Shown here one piece after another: positions 42,548-50,198 of a DNA stretch of 50,198 nucleotides. Under the pieces are notes generated by a model. It did not search any database. It was given only the letters and a program-made list of their open reading frames with translations, and had not been told where the DNA came from. Made by a program: the position numbers and the translations under genes. The stretch's first letter is position 1. Every line of letters starts with the position of its first letter. The stretch is from Candidatus Zambryskibacteria bacterium RIFCSPLOWO2_02_FULL_39_26 (GTDB lineage: Bacteria; Patescibacteriota; Minisyncoccia; Phycocordibacterales; DATDWN01), in the NCBI GenBank assembly GCA_001825395.1, contig MHWN01000019.1, positions 1 to 50,198 of the forward strand, written 5' to 3'.

Positions 42548-42590
42548 ACGTGCCAGACAAGTAATGATTTATTTGCTAAAATACCTAGAT

Positions 42591-44807
42591 ATGGCCAAGA
42601 AGGATAAGAAAAGAAGAGGTGGAGAGGCAAATAGTGAATCTTCTTATGGGTATCTAAAAGATGAAACTTTGCAAGGCATAATTGCCATCCTATTTTTTGT
42701 ATTGAGTGTATTTTTTACACTATCCAGTTTTACCACCAAAGGGGGTAATAATTTGGCTGGCTTTGTCGGTGAGCAGTCTTATAAAATATTTCATGATATT
42801 CTTTTCGGAGTCGGATATTATTTGTTGCCTGTAATATTTTTAATGCTATGTATTTCCTTCTTCAAATCGTTGAAAAAGAAACTGGCCACGACCCATACTA
42901 TCGGCGGTATTTTATTTTTCATTTCCGGACTTGGACTTATCAATATAAGTTTACCTGACAGGGGCGGGTTTGTTGGGGGACTTATCTCCAGCCCCCTTGT
43001 AAGTTTATTTGATGTTTACGCCAGTGTTGTCATACTTTTAGCTCTTATGGTTATATCATGTCTGATCATATTTGACGCGCCACTTAAGCTTACATTCATT
43101 ACTTCATTATTTAAAAAAAGGGATATTCTCCCCGAAACGGAAGATTCTGGACCGGAGATAATTATCGCTAATTCGGGCGGTTTAAGCCAAGATGATTTAA
43201 AAAATTTAAGAAAAGACGGTCATGCGATTGAAAAAACTCTCGAAACAAAAAGAACTGGGGAAATATTACCAAATAATAAAAAGGAGGAATTTGGCGTAAA
43301 TCTTCTTTCTTTTAACGGAAAAGAATTTGTTCCGCCACCTCTTTCTCTTCTTCAAGAAGATCATGGCAAACCGGGAGTTGGAGATATAAAAGCTAATTCA
43401 AATATTATCAAAAGAACACTGGCGAACTTTGGCATTAATGTTGAAATGGATGAAATTTCCATTGGCCCATCAATAACCAGATACGCCCTGAAGCCGGCGG
43501 AGGGAGTAAAATTGTCCCGCATTGTCGGACTTCAAAATGATCTGTCTTTGGCTCTTGCCGCCCATCCAATACGAATAGAAGCTCCAATTCCCGGAAAATC
43601 TCTGGTCGGAATTGAAATACCGAATAGTATTAAAACAACCGTCGGACTTGGGACGCTATTGTCCTCAAACGAATTTCAAAATTCGGATAAACCGCTTTTG
43701 GTTTCTCTTGGAAAAGGAATCTCCGGAATGTCATATTTTGCCAATTTATCCAGAGCTCCACACTTTCTTATTGCCGGAGCAACCGGTGCCGGCAAATCGG
43801 TCTCTATACACGCCATCATTACCTCGCTCCTTTATAGAAATTCCCCTGATAATTTGAAATTCATAATGATAGATCCTAAGCGAGTGGAGTTGACCCTTTA
43901 TAACAAAATACCCCATTTACTGACTCCTGTTATTACCGACGCTAAAAAAACTATTTTGGCCCTGAAATGGGCGGCTAAAGAAATGGATAGGCGTTATGAC
44001 ATTCTTCAGGCCGAAAGTTTGCAAAATATTTCTTCTTACCATAAAAATGTGGTTGAGCCGGAACTAAAAAAGAAAAAAACAGTTAAGGCGTCAGCTACGA
44101 CAGACGACAAACAAATTGAGACCATGCCTTATATCGTCATCGTTATTGACGAATTGGCTGATATTATGTCAATGTATCCTCGCGAACTGGAATCGGCTAT
44201 TGTTCGCTTGGCCCAAATGTCTCGAGCAGTTGGAATCCATCTTATTCTTTCCACCCAAAGACCTTCGGTAAACATCATTACCGGACTTATCAAAGCCAAC
44301 ATTCCGACAAGAATCGCCTTGCAGGTGGCCTCCCAAGTAGACTCCCGAACTATTCTTGATATGGGCGGGGCGGAAAAACTTTTGGGAGCCGGGGATATGC
44401 TTTACCTTTCCGGAGAAATGTCTCAACCACAAAGAATCCAATCGGCATATATATCGGAAAATGAAGTCAAGGCAGTGGTGAAATATCTGGCCCAAAGTTA
44501 TGAAAGTGATGTGCCAAATGAAATAAACCTAACCGGTGAAAATCAGAAAAATAATATTTTTGAAGCAACACTTGAAGATGAGAAAATGGAAAACGATGAC
44601 GAACTTTATGAAGAAGCCAAGAAGACTGTCATGGAAGCCGGCAAGGCATCTACCTCTTATCTTCAGCGAAAACTGGGTATTGGTTACGCCCGGGCCGCCC
44701 GGCTTATTGATATGCTTGAAGAGCGCGGAGTGATTGGCCCAGGTTCTGGAGCCAAACCACGAGAAGTTATAGGAAACACGACATCAATTACGAATGAGAA
44801 CGAATGA
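42591..44807 (+). CDS. ftsK: DNA translocase FtsK
   Basis: FtsK (738 aa) pumps chromosomal DNA through the division septum and helps resolve dimers. Four N-terminal membrane helices (to about residue 165), a short linker, then the motor domain: Walker A LIAGATGAGKS (about 388-398), Walker B YIVIVIDELADIM (about 514-526), LSTQRPSV. At the C-terminus is a gamma winged helix (STSYLQRKLGIGYARAARLIDMLEERGVIGP) that reads polar KOPS-like sites. The linker is short compared with E. coli, like SpoIIIE. Start MAKKDKKRRGG is chosen: TAAAAT lies eight bases upstream and the longer track frame runs through family F palindrome. Confidence 0.95.
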   Translation: MAKKDKKRRGGEANSESSYGYLKDETLQGIIAILFFVLSVFFTLSSFTTKGGNNLAGFVGEQSYKIFHDILFGVGYYLLPVIFLMLCISFFKSLKKKLATTHTIGGILFFISGLGLINISLPDRGGFVGGLISSPLVSLFDVYASVVILLALMVISCLIIFDAPLKLTFITSLFKKRDILPETEDSGPEIIIANSGGLSQDDLKNLRKDGHAIEKTLETKRTGEILPNNKKEEFGVNLLSFNGKEFVPPPLSLLQEDHGKPGVGDIKANSNIIKRTLANFGINVEMDEISIGPSITRYALKPAEGVKLSRIVGLQNDLSLALAAHPIRIEAPIPGKSLVGIEIPNSIKTTVGLGTLLSSNEFQNSDKPLLVSLGKGISGMSYFANLSRAPHFLIAGATGAGKSVSIHAIITSLLYRNSPDNLKFIMIDPKRVELTLYNKIPHLLTPVITDAKKTILALKWAAKEMDRRYDILQAESLQNISSYHKNVVEPELKKKKTVKASATTDDKQIETMPYIVIVIDELADIMSMYPRELESAIVRLAQMSRAVGIHLILSTQRPSVNIITGLIKANIPTRIALQVASQVDSRTILDMGGAEKLLGAGDMLYLSGEMSQPQRIQSAYISENEVKAVVKYLAQSYESDVPNEINLTGENQKNNIFEATLEDEKMENDDELYEEAKKTVMEAGKASTSYLQRKLGIGYARAARLIDMLEERGVIGPGSGAKPREVIGNTTSITNENE

Positions 44808-44880
44808 CACGAATGGAATTTATTCATGTGCCCTATTCGCAAAGGTTTTTAACTATTCGTGTCATTCGCATGAATTCTGG
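44795..44880. repeat. Family E palindrome after ftsK
   Basis: AACGAATGACACGAATGGAATTTATTCATG on the left and TATTCGTGTCATTCGCATGAATTC on the right form a long hairpin that overlaps the ftsK stop codon. Related ATTCGT blocks occur at 19960 and 48985. Confidence 0.7.
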
Positions 44881-44900
44881 TGGATTAGTGTCGCACTTAC

Positions 44901-45254
44901 ATGAATAGAAACGCCACATCCTTACTGCGAATTACCTTATTTTCTATCCTAGGTATGGTTATAGTGGGATATTCCATATTTCAGGCATGGAAGCTTATTT
45001 CTGGACCAATTATTGATATATACACACCCCAAAACGGCGCGACCTACAGCCAGACTCTCATAGAAATAGAGGGTCGGGCTCGAAATATTTCTTACTTAAA
45101 CTTAAACGATAGACCAATCTTTACAAACAAGAATGGTTATTTTAAAGAAAAATTGCTCCTGTCACCGGGGTATAATATAATCAAATTAGACGCAAAAGAT
45201 AAGTTCAAAAATTACACGAAAAAGAGATTGGAAATTATATTAAAAGAGTTTTAA
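44901..45254 (+). CDS. Membrane-anchored protein with Ig-like domain
   Basis: This 117-aa protein has one N-terminal membrane helix (about 10-31) and an extracytoplasmic beta domain (IDIYTPQNGATYSQTLIEIEGRARNISYLNLNDRPIF...GYNIIKLDAKDKFKN) of the kind found in glucodextranase-like/bacillopeptidase F repeats. It lies between ftsK and recA, 16 bp before recA, and may be co-transcribed with it. Function unknown. Confidence 0.78.
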   Translation: MNRNATSLLRITLFSILGMVIVGYSIFQAWKLISGPIIDIYTPQNGATYSQTLIEIEGRARNISYLNLNDRPIFTNKNGYFKEKLLLSPGYNIIKLDAKDKFKNYTKKRLEIILKEF

Positions 45255-45270
45255 TAATTAAAATAATACT

Positions 45271-46341
45271 ATGAAGAAAAAAGTACAGAAAGAACCTAAA
45301 AACGAAATCGGGAAAGTTAACGTGGAAAATACTTTAAGAGAAATCCGAACGAAGTTTGGTGACGACGCGATTATGATGCTTGGTGACAAGCCACACGTGG
45401 ACGTTAACGCCATATCCACCGGCTCTATTGGTCTTGATGCGGCACTCGGTGTTGGAGGACTTCCGCGCGGCAGAATAATTGAAATCTTTGGACCGGAATC
45501 GTCGGGAAAGACAACATTGTCTTTACACGTCATCGCTGAAGCCCAGAAAAAAGGCGGGATTTGCGCATTTATTGATGCCGAACACTCCATGGATCCGGAA
45601 TACTCAAAACGCTTGGGTGTGAACATTGCCGAGCTTTTGATCTCCCAGCCGGACAATGGCGAACAGGCTCTGGAGATTGTGGATTCGCTTGTACGCTCCG
45701 GCAAAATTGATGTTATCGTCATTGACTCCGTAGCCGCTCTTACTCCAAAAGATGAAATTGAAGGCGATATGGGCGCACACCATGTCGGCAAGCAGGCCCG
45801 CCTTATGTCCCAAGCTCTTCGCAAACTAACCGCCATTGTGGCAAAGTCAAAGACAATTGTCATTTTTATAAACCAAATCCGAATGCAGATTGGTGTAATG
45901 TTTGGCAATCCTGAAACCACTCCTGGAGGAAAAGCGCTTAAGTTTTACACTTCTATTCGAATAGATATCCGCCGCATCGCCCAAATAAAAAAAGGTGAGG
46001 AAGTGATGGGTGGACGAATCAGAGTAAAAGTGGTCAAAAACAAAGTTGCCGCTCCTTTCAAACAAACCGAGTTTGATTTAATGTACAACGAAGGCATTTC
46101 TCGCGAGGGTGAACTTATCGCTCTTGGTGAAAAGATGGGAATTATAAAAAAATCCGGCACAAGTTATGCCTACGGCGAAGAAAAACTTGGTCGTGGATAT
46201 GATGCAACTCGCCAATTTCTCAAAGACAAAGCCAACAAAAAAATCGCTGACCATATTCTAAAAGAAATTCGCGCAGGTCTCGCTAAAAACGGCGGGTCAG
46301 TTGTGGCTGTAAATACTGGTGAATCAAGTTCGGAAGAATAA
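45271..46341 (+). CDS. recA: Recombinase RecA
   Basis: RecA (356 aa) forms filaments on single-stranded DNA for homologous recombination and the SOS response. Walker A GPESSGKT (about 69-76), [18 protein letters not shown], Walker [13 protein letters not shown] and the DNA-binding loops [23 protein letters not shown] and [22 protein letters not shown] are all intact; the C-terminal tail is acidic. No intein. There is no Shine-Dalgarno; TAAAAT lies six bases before the ATG. A structured 97-nt element follows the stop by nine bases. Confidence 0.97.
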   Translation: MKKKVQKEPKNEIGKVNVENTLREIRTKFGDDAIMMLGDKPHVDVNAISTGSIGLDAALGVGGLPRGRIIEIFGPESSGKTTLSLHVIAEAQKKGGICAFIDAEHSMDPEYSKRLGVNIAELLISQPDNGEQALEIVDSLVRSGKIDVIVIDSVAALTPKDEIEGDMGAHHVGKQARLMSQALRKLTAIVAKSKTIVIFINQIRMQIGVMFGNPETTPGGKALKFYTSIRIDIRRIAQIKKGEEVMGGRIRVKVVKNKVAAPFKQTEFDLMYNEGISREGELIALGEKMGIIKKSGTSYAYGEEKLGRGYDATRQFLKDKANKKIADHILKEIRAGLAKNGGSVVAVNTGESSSEE

Positions 46342-46350
46342 ATCTTTTTC

Positions 46351-46447
46351 GTAATAAATTTTTCTAGTAACAGAATAATTTTCTGCTGAAAATTTTCTTT
46401 CTACTCATCTTTTCACAGATTCCGTAGATACTAGAAAAATTTATTAC
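46351..46447 (+). repeat. Structured 97-nt element, copy 2 (after recA)
   Basis: Perfect 19-bp terminal inverted repeats (GTAATAAATTTTTCTAGTA and complement). The inner hairpin reads CTAC-TC-ATCT/AGAT-TCC-GTAG in the recA-sense strand and a second hairpin is CAGAA/TTCTG. The same element, same transcript orientation, lies in intron L2449. Here it could end or stabilise the recA mRNA. Confidence 0.75.
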
Positions 46448-46466
46448 TCAACGATTTTATAATACA

Positions 46467-46491
46467 GAAAACCGACTCAGCGAGACGGTTT
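46467..46491 (-). terminator. Terminator of the 46524 gene
   Basis: AAACCGTCTC-GCT-GAGTCGGTTTT followed by CTG on the minus strand. Confidence 0.7.
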
Positions 46492-46523
46492 GTCTGCTTG
46501 CCGGTATAACGCTGAACCTTTGA

Positions 46524-46739
46524 CTACCTACCGGTAGCTGTCTCCTCATGAGGCCTAAGGCAGGTATCGCAGTTCTTGCAACACCCAGATCCATCCCACT
46601 TGTGTTTCTCATCTTTGCATCTAGGCTTATCTTTTCGGTATAAACCATCGCCACAAAGGTGCCACCCTTTGGCTGGTTTTCTTCGGGCATTTCCAGATTT
46701 CAAGTCGATACGATTCCATTCAGCCATGGTCTTTCTCAT
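46524..46739 (-). CDS. Small Cys/His-rich protein, SD class
   Basis: The product (71 aa) is basic, with WHLCGDGLYRKDKPRC, CKNCDTC and nearby His residues, which suggests one or two small zinc sites. A role in RNA or DNA binding is possible but no family is recognised. GGAGGG lies eight bases before the ATG at 46739. Promoter TTGACA-16-TAGTAT upstream and a terminator after the stop. The layout is that of the other SD-class cassettes. Confidence 0.7.
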   Translation of the reverse strand: MRKTMAEWNRIDLKSGNARRKPAKGWHLCGDGLYRKDKPRCKDEKHKWDGSGCCKNCDTCLRPHEETATGR

Positions 46740-46760
46740 TTTATAAACCCTCCATAAAAA

Positions 46761-46788
46761 ATACTACAGTTAAAAAATAACTTGTCAA
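46761..46788 (-). promoter_or_regulatory. Promoter of the 46524 gene
   Basis: TTGACA (46783-46788), 16-bp spacer, TAGTAT (46761-46766). Confidence 0.65.
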
Positions 46789-46887
46789 ACTGGCTTTTAG
46801 GCCTTAAATAAGCTATATTATCCCCAGTTACTTGTCCCGTTAGAAGCTTCAGTCAAAATCTCTCTCGGAAAAACAGTGAAATATTAA

Positions 46888-46968
46888 ACACTCGGTGTTT
46901 AATATTAGTGTCTATTAAATAAAACTTTGATGCAGAAAACCCCGTACCAAGTAATCTTTGGTACGGGG
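46888..46968 (-). terminator. Terminator of the SIMPL gene and nearby hairpin
   Basis: CCCCGTACCAA and TTGGTACGGGG (46940-46968) with a 7-base loop are followed by TTTTCT on the minus strand. A second hairpin, TATTAAACAC-TCG-GTGTTTAATA, lies just beyond. Confidence 0.8.
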
Positions 46969-47006
46969 TATACCCTGCAAGGGAGACCTTTGATAAACTG
47001 AAGGCC

Positions 47007-47837
47007 TTATTTTACCTCATATGTTATAGTCACATTTGATACTATTTCGTTTTCTCCGACTGGCACTTGTGGTGATGTTGAAACCACATCCGTAGCTATA
47101 GACTTTGCTTCCAGTCCATAATACATTGGCACTGGATAATTTCCGTTCTCATTAAAGCTTACAATCCTAACAAGTTTTACACCAAGAGACTTTGCTAGAA
47201 TTTTTGCTTTTGCTTTTGCATCAGTTATTGCTTTATCCCGTGCATCGGCTTGTACTGCGTCCATATCGTCTGTGACAAAATTAAGTCCACTTATATTTTG
47301 AGCTCCTAGACTTCCGACTTTTGTCAAAATATCTCCGGCTGTGTCTGTTTTTCTGACTTTGACAGAAATAGTTTGACTAACTTCGTAACCGATAAGCACT
47401 TGCTTACCTGGAGGGCAATAAACCGGCATCATGACTCCATTTGTTGATTCAGCTCTCTGGCAGACACTGCTTGAATATTCATATTTCGGATTTGAATAAT
47501 ACCCCACTGTCTTTATATCTTTCTCATCCACTCCCATACCCTTGACTGCGTCTAAAATAGAATTGATTTTTTTGCTTTCTTTACCCTGCGCCTCTTTCAC
47601 CGTCTTACCTTCCTCAATCACTGAAAATGAAAACGAGCCTGTATCAGGAATGGCAAAAACAGATCCTTTTCCTGAAATCGTTATAGTATTTGCCGGGTAA
47701 ACTCCTCCGCCAATGTACGAAAACTCCTTTATGGTATTAAGGGCTTTGAAACCCAAGAAAACGGCCAACGTTATGACGACAGCGAAAACTCCCTTAAATA
47801 AACGGCTCTTTTGAACATCATTTAGATATTGATACAT
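47007..47837 (-). CDS. SIMPL-domain (DUF541) protein
   Basis: The 276-aa protein has one N-terminal membrane helix (about 14-31) and a SIMPL domain (ANTITISGKGSVFAIPDTGSFSFSVIEEGKTVKEAQ, VKGMGVDEKDIKTVGYYSNPKYEY, IGYEVSQTISVKVRKTDTAGDIL, AKAKILAKSLGVKLVRIVSF). SIMPL proteins are periplasmic or surface proteins of poorly known role, linked in some bacteria to oxidative stress and common in CPR genomes. No Shine-Dalgarno is seen. Confidence 0.88.
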   Translation of the reverse strand: MYQYLNDVQKSRLFKGVFAVVITLAVFLGFKALNTIKEFSYIGGGVYPANTITISGKGSVFAIPDTGSFSFSVIEEGKTVKEAQGKESKKINSILDAVKGMGVDEKDIKTVGYYSNPKYEYSSSVCQRAESTNGVMMPVYCPPGKQVLIGYEVSQTISVKVRKTDTAGDILTKVGSLGAQNISGLNFVTDDMDAVQADARDKAITDAKAKAKILAKSLGVKLVRIVSFNENGNYPVPMYYGLEAKSIATDVVSTSPQVPVGENEIVSNVTITYEVK

Positions 47838-47883
47838 ATTTTTATCCGCCTCTTGCGAAAATTAATAAAAGGTAATAATTTAT

Positions 47884-48438
47884 TTATCGCATATTTAGAC
47901 GATTGTTTTGCCTAAACATTACAAGCTTGAAAATAAAAATGGAAATATAACTAATCAGAACACCGAGTATTATACCAAAAAGCACATCGCTTAACCAATG
48001 AACACCGAGATAAAGCCGTGAAAAAGCCACTAGCATGATGCCTGAAAGACAAATGGTATTAAAAATAACTCTTCCCCTACTTCTGAAACACGAATCAAAA
48101 ATGTAAATAAGTATCACAAAAAATATTGTGGCTGAAGTGGCATGATAACTTGGAAAACTGGAACTAAACACCGACATAAAACCGTCCAAAGGCCTAGCAA
48201 TATTAAAAATATTTTTTAAAATATAAACTATGACTGTCCCAAACAATAATGTGGAGAAAAAAAGAAGGGCATAACGAAAATTTCTAATCAGAAAAATAAG
48301 TATGGTAAAACAAATGACCAGTAAAATAAAATACCAAGATGCATCAAAAAAAGTTGTGAGGGTATACATGACATCCGTAAGAATCGGGGTTCTGGTCAGT
48401 GAAAAATAATTTTGTACTGGAACATCAAATGAATACAT
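47884..48438 (-). CDS. PAP2-family membrane phosphatase
   Basis: The protein (184 aa) has about five membrane helices. The three PAP2 motifs are visible: KNIFNIARP (about 70-78), SFPSYHATSA (about 87-96, with PSYH in place of PSGH) and SRLYLGVHWLSDVLFG (about 142-157). Such enzymes remove phosphate from lipids, for example undecaprenyl pyrophosphate recycling in wall synthesis. It lies between the methyltransferase and SIMPL genes on the same strand. Confidence 0.88.
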   Translation of the reverse strand: MYSFDVPVQNYFSLTRTPILTDVMYTLTTFFDASWYFILLVICFTILIFLIRNFRYALLFFSTLLFGTVIVYILKNIFNIARPLDGFMSVFSSSFPSYHATSATIFFVILIYIFDSCFRSRGRVIFNTICLSGIMLVAFSRLYLGVHWLSDVLFGIILGVLISYISIFIFKLVMFRQNNRLNMR

Positions 48439-48456
48439 GACAAAAATTTTTAATTT

Positions 48457-49356
48457 CTAATTTTCAATTTCCAAACGAGCGAAAATGCCACAGGGCAAAA
48501 GTCTGCCGCCTGAAGTTTCTTTGATGGCCAACTCCCCTGAAGTTATTTTACTATTATAGTTTTTTGCAAAAGACTCCAATAGTTGTGCATATGTAATGTG
48601 GGAGTATCCTGAAGCGTAACCGTTTAGAACTACAGCAATAGGATTTGGTGAAAGTAAACTTTTCAAACGCAACAGTAGTGGTTGCAAATCAGTTTTAATA
48701 TTCCAAGCTTCTCCTTTAGGACCTTTGCCATACACAGGAGGATCTAAAAGAATAACATCGTATTTATTTCCTCTTTTTATTTCTCGTTCAACAAATTTTC
48801 TGACGTCATCAACAATAAATCTCACTGGTTTGTCAGAAAGTCCGGATGAGTCTAAATTTTTGTGAGCTAAATCAACCATAAATTTAGAAGCGTCCACATG
48901 AACAACGCTTGCTCCGGTTCGTGCGCAAGTCATACTTGCACCCCCTGTGTAGGCAAAAAGATTTAGAACTTGGATTTTTTTATTCGTCTCATTCGCATGT
49001 TTCGTAGATTCGTATCGCATTTTGATTTTCTCCTCCAACCACTTCCACTGCCCGGATTGTTCAGGAAAAAGTCCTAAATGCTTGGAAGGTAGAAGTTCCA
49101 GGTTAAAAGTTAGATCACCCAGAGATACCTGCCAATTTTTATTTATTCCCTCTTTAACTTTCCACTTGCCAGAAGTGCCAACGCGAGTGTAAACTGCATC
49201 CGCTTTTTCCCACTGACTTTTATCTAATTTCTTTGACCAAATCGCCTGCGGATCCGGACGAGTTAAAATTATGCTTCCATATCTCTCCAATTTCTCTCCA
49301 TCTCCGCTATCAAAAAACTCATAATCAGCCGATTTTTTTGTGATGAGTATTTTCAT
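48457..49356 (-). CDS. SAM-dependent RNA methyltransferase (RlmI/RlmK-like)
   Basis: The protein (299 aa) has an N-terminal small domain and a class I methyltransferase core: motif I VLNLFAYTGGASMTCA (about 128-143), VHVDASKFMVDLAHKN, VRFIVDDVRKFVERE and motif IV VILLDPPVYGKG (about 200-211). The spacing and LNLFAYTG / DPP signatures match 23S rRNA cytosine/guanine methyltransferases of the RlmI/RlmL-K group; the exact target cannot be read. The start lies three bases after the stop of the cupredoxin gene, so they form an operon. Confidence 0.85.
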   Translation of the reverse strand: MKILITKKSADYEFFDSGDGEKLERYGSIILTRPDPQAIWSKKLDKSQWEKADAVYTRVGTSGKWKVKEGINKNWQVSLGDLTFNLELLPSKHLGLFPEQSGQWKWLEEKIKMRYESTKHANETNKKIQVLNLFAYTGGASMTCARTGASVVHVDASKFMVDLAHKNLDSSGLSDKPVRFIVDDVRKFVEREIKRGNKYDVILLDPPVYGKGPKGEAWNIKTDLQPLLLRLKSLLSPNPIAVVLNGYASGYSHITYAQLLESFAKNYNSKITSGELAIKETSGGRLLPCGIFARLEIEN

Positions 49357-49358
49357 AA

Positions 49359-50107
49359 CTACTGAACGATGATATTTCCAGTCATTTCTGTATGGGCGCT
49401 GCAGTGGTAAGGATATGCCCCAATCTTACTAAAAACAACTGAATGTAACTCTCCTTTATTAAGCGCTTTTGAATTTTGTTTCTCAAAATAAGTATGTGCA
49501 GGATGACTATCAGTATTAACATAGTGGATAGTGTCATCATCATTCACCCAGATTACTTTGGTATTAGGACTCACAATCAAATCTTTAGGTAAAAATTTAA
49601 TTTCGGACATCCTTATCGTTATCTCACTTTTATTTCTCATATCCTGAAATGGCACGGCTGTGTCTCTGTCTATCGCAAATTCAAAATAACCCTGATGGCA
49701 GGATCTGTCCGGCCAGCAAGCATTGTAGTCAACTTTATAAAGCCCATTCGGGGCATCCGCATCAAAGTTTTTTCTCAATACAAGTTTATTACTATCTATT
49801 ACTGTCTCTCCAACACTGTATTCAACCCCGTCTTTTTTAATGGAAATGGATGAAGGTGGAGCAAGATCAAAATTGAAATCAATAACAATGTTTATTGGGG
49901 ATGCGGCCAAGACAGAAGCATGGGCAGGGGTATTAGTTTCATAATGAGCACTCTTCTTTGGACGGTTAAAGTCAAAATTCAAACTGGATGACTTCTCCAA
50001 ATTTTCATTCTTTAGACCACCAACACTTTCATCTTTATTCAAACTGTAGAAAGCAAAAATGCTTATCAAAATAAGAATAACTAATATAACTAATGCTTTT
50101 TTGCTCA
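49359..50107 (-). CDS. Secreted copper protein: CopC-like plus cupredoxin domain
   Basis: This protein of about 249 aa has a membrane/signal segment (KKALVILVILILISIFAFY, about 4-22), a CopC-like Ig domain (HASVLAASPINIVIDFNFDLAPPSSISIKKDG...APNGLYKVDYNACWPDRSCHQGYFEFAI, about 65-155) and a plastocyanin-type domain (IRMSEIKFLPKDLIVSPNTKVIWVNDDDTIHYV...YPYHCSAHTEMTG, about 167-247). The copper ligands His, Cys, His, Met are all in place (about 189, 235, 238, 241). Start MSKKALV is chosen; the longer track frame overlaps tRNA-His. It lies ten bases downstream of the tRNA and may be co-transcribed with it. Confidence 0.88.
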
Positions 50108-50117
50108 TAATTTTTTG

Positions 50118-50191
50118 GGTGACTATCCGGTGTTGATCCGGAACTTGAAGTTCCACAAACTTCCGTGCAGAGCCGCTACACTATAGTCACC
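50118..50191 (-). tRNA. tRNA-His (anticodon GTG)
   Basis: The 8-bp acceptor GGTGACTA/TAGTCACC contains the extra G-1:C73 pair that identifies tRNA-His. Anticodon arm GAAGT-TTGTGGA-ACTTC gives GTG. The D stem is short (GTG/CAC). The T arm is TCCGG-ATCAACA-CCGGA, with A where T54 is almost universal. CCA is not encoded. Confidence 0.88.
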
Positions 50192-50198
50192 ATTAATA

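Noticed and set aside
45258-45920. 220-aa minus-strand ORF over recA
   Set aside because: Antisense shadow of an intact recA.
46457-46690. 77-aa minus-strand ORF overlapping the small Cys-rich gene
   Set aside because: It lies in another frame of the 46524-46739 gene, which alone has a promoter, GGAGGG site and terminator.

Overview
The window looks like a chromosomal segment of a Patescibacteria/CPR bacterium, most likely Parcubacteria. The evidence is A+T-rich coding DNA, rRNA genes full of introns, secD-secF, a SIMPL protein, peptidoglycan-binding surface proteins with S-layer-like tails, and many small orphan genes. I cannot name a lower taxon from sequence alone.

Layout. 1-800: tRNA-Ile(GAT) inside a long inverted repeat, then a small membrane-protein gene. 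950-6326 (minus): 16S rRNA split by four group I introns (E. coli sites about 328, 516, 788, 1498), each with a LAGLIDADG gene; one intron also holds a 325-bp inverted-repeat cassette with its own small gene. 6.8-19.3 kb: secDF, surface/secreted proteins, a REP-associated transposase (RAYT) with its palindromes, a sugar transferase and glycosyltransferase, rodA and a VWA protein. 19.3-19.8 kb: an intact 5S gene nested inside a second 5S gene that is broken by hairpin insertions. 20.0-28.7 kb (minus): 23S rRNA with seven group I introns (about L1917, L1923, L2262, L2449, L2500, L2584, L2593), five with homing endonuclease genes, and two micro-exons of 6 and 9 nt. 29-34 kb: small membrane proteins, a regulator and rplJ-rplL. 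34-41 kb: a cell-surface cluster with peptidoglycan-binding modules and a 1170-aa S-layer-like protein. 41-50 kb: an HTH gene, ftsK, recA, SIMPL, PAP2, an RNA methyltransferase, a cupredoxin and tRNA-His.

Three things stand out. (1) The 16S 3' end has a normal helix 45 but then reads GGAATAATTC with no CCUCC anti-Shine-Dalgarno, and many genes (secD, recA, ftsK, RAYT, several endonucleases) have a TATAAT-like box only 6-9 nt before the start codon, the pattern expected of leaderless mRNAs. (2) Against that background there is a second class of small, more G+C-rich genes, each with a GGAGG-type ribosome site and most with a TTGAC promoter and a strong terminator. (3) Palindromes are everywhere: at least six families sit between genes, inside rRNA helices, inside introns, inside a 5S gene and even inside the transposase gene. 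One 95-nt element occurs twice, in the same orientation relative to transcription, with two covarying base pairs.

Coordinates of rRNA ends and splice sites were worked out by eye from conserved rRNA sequence, P1 pairing and the terminal G rule.
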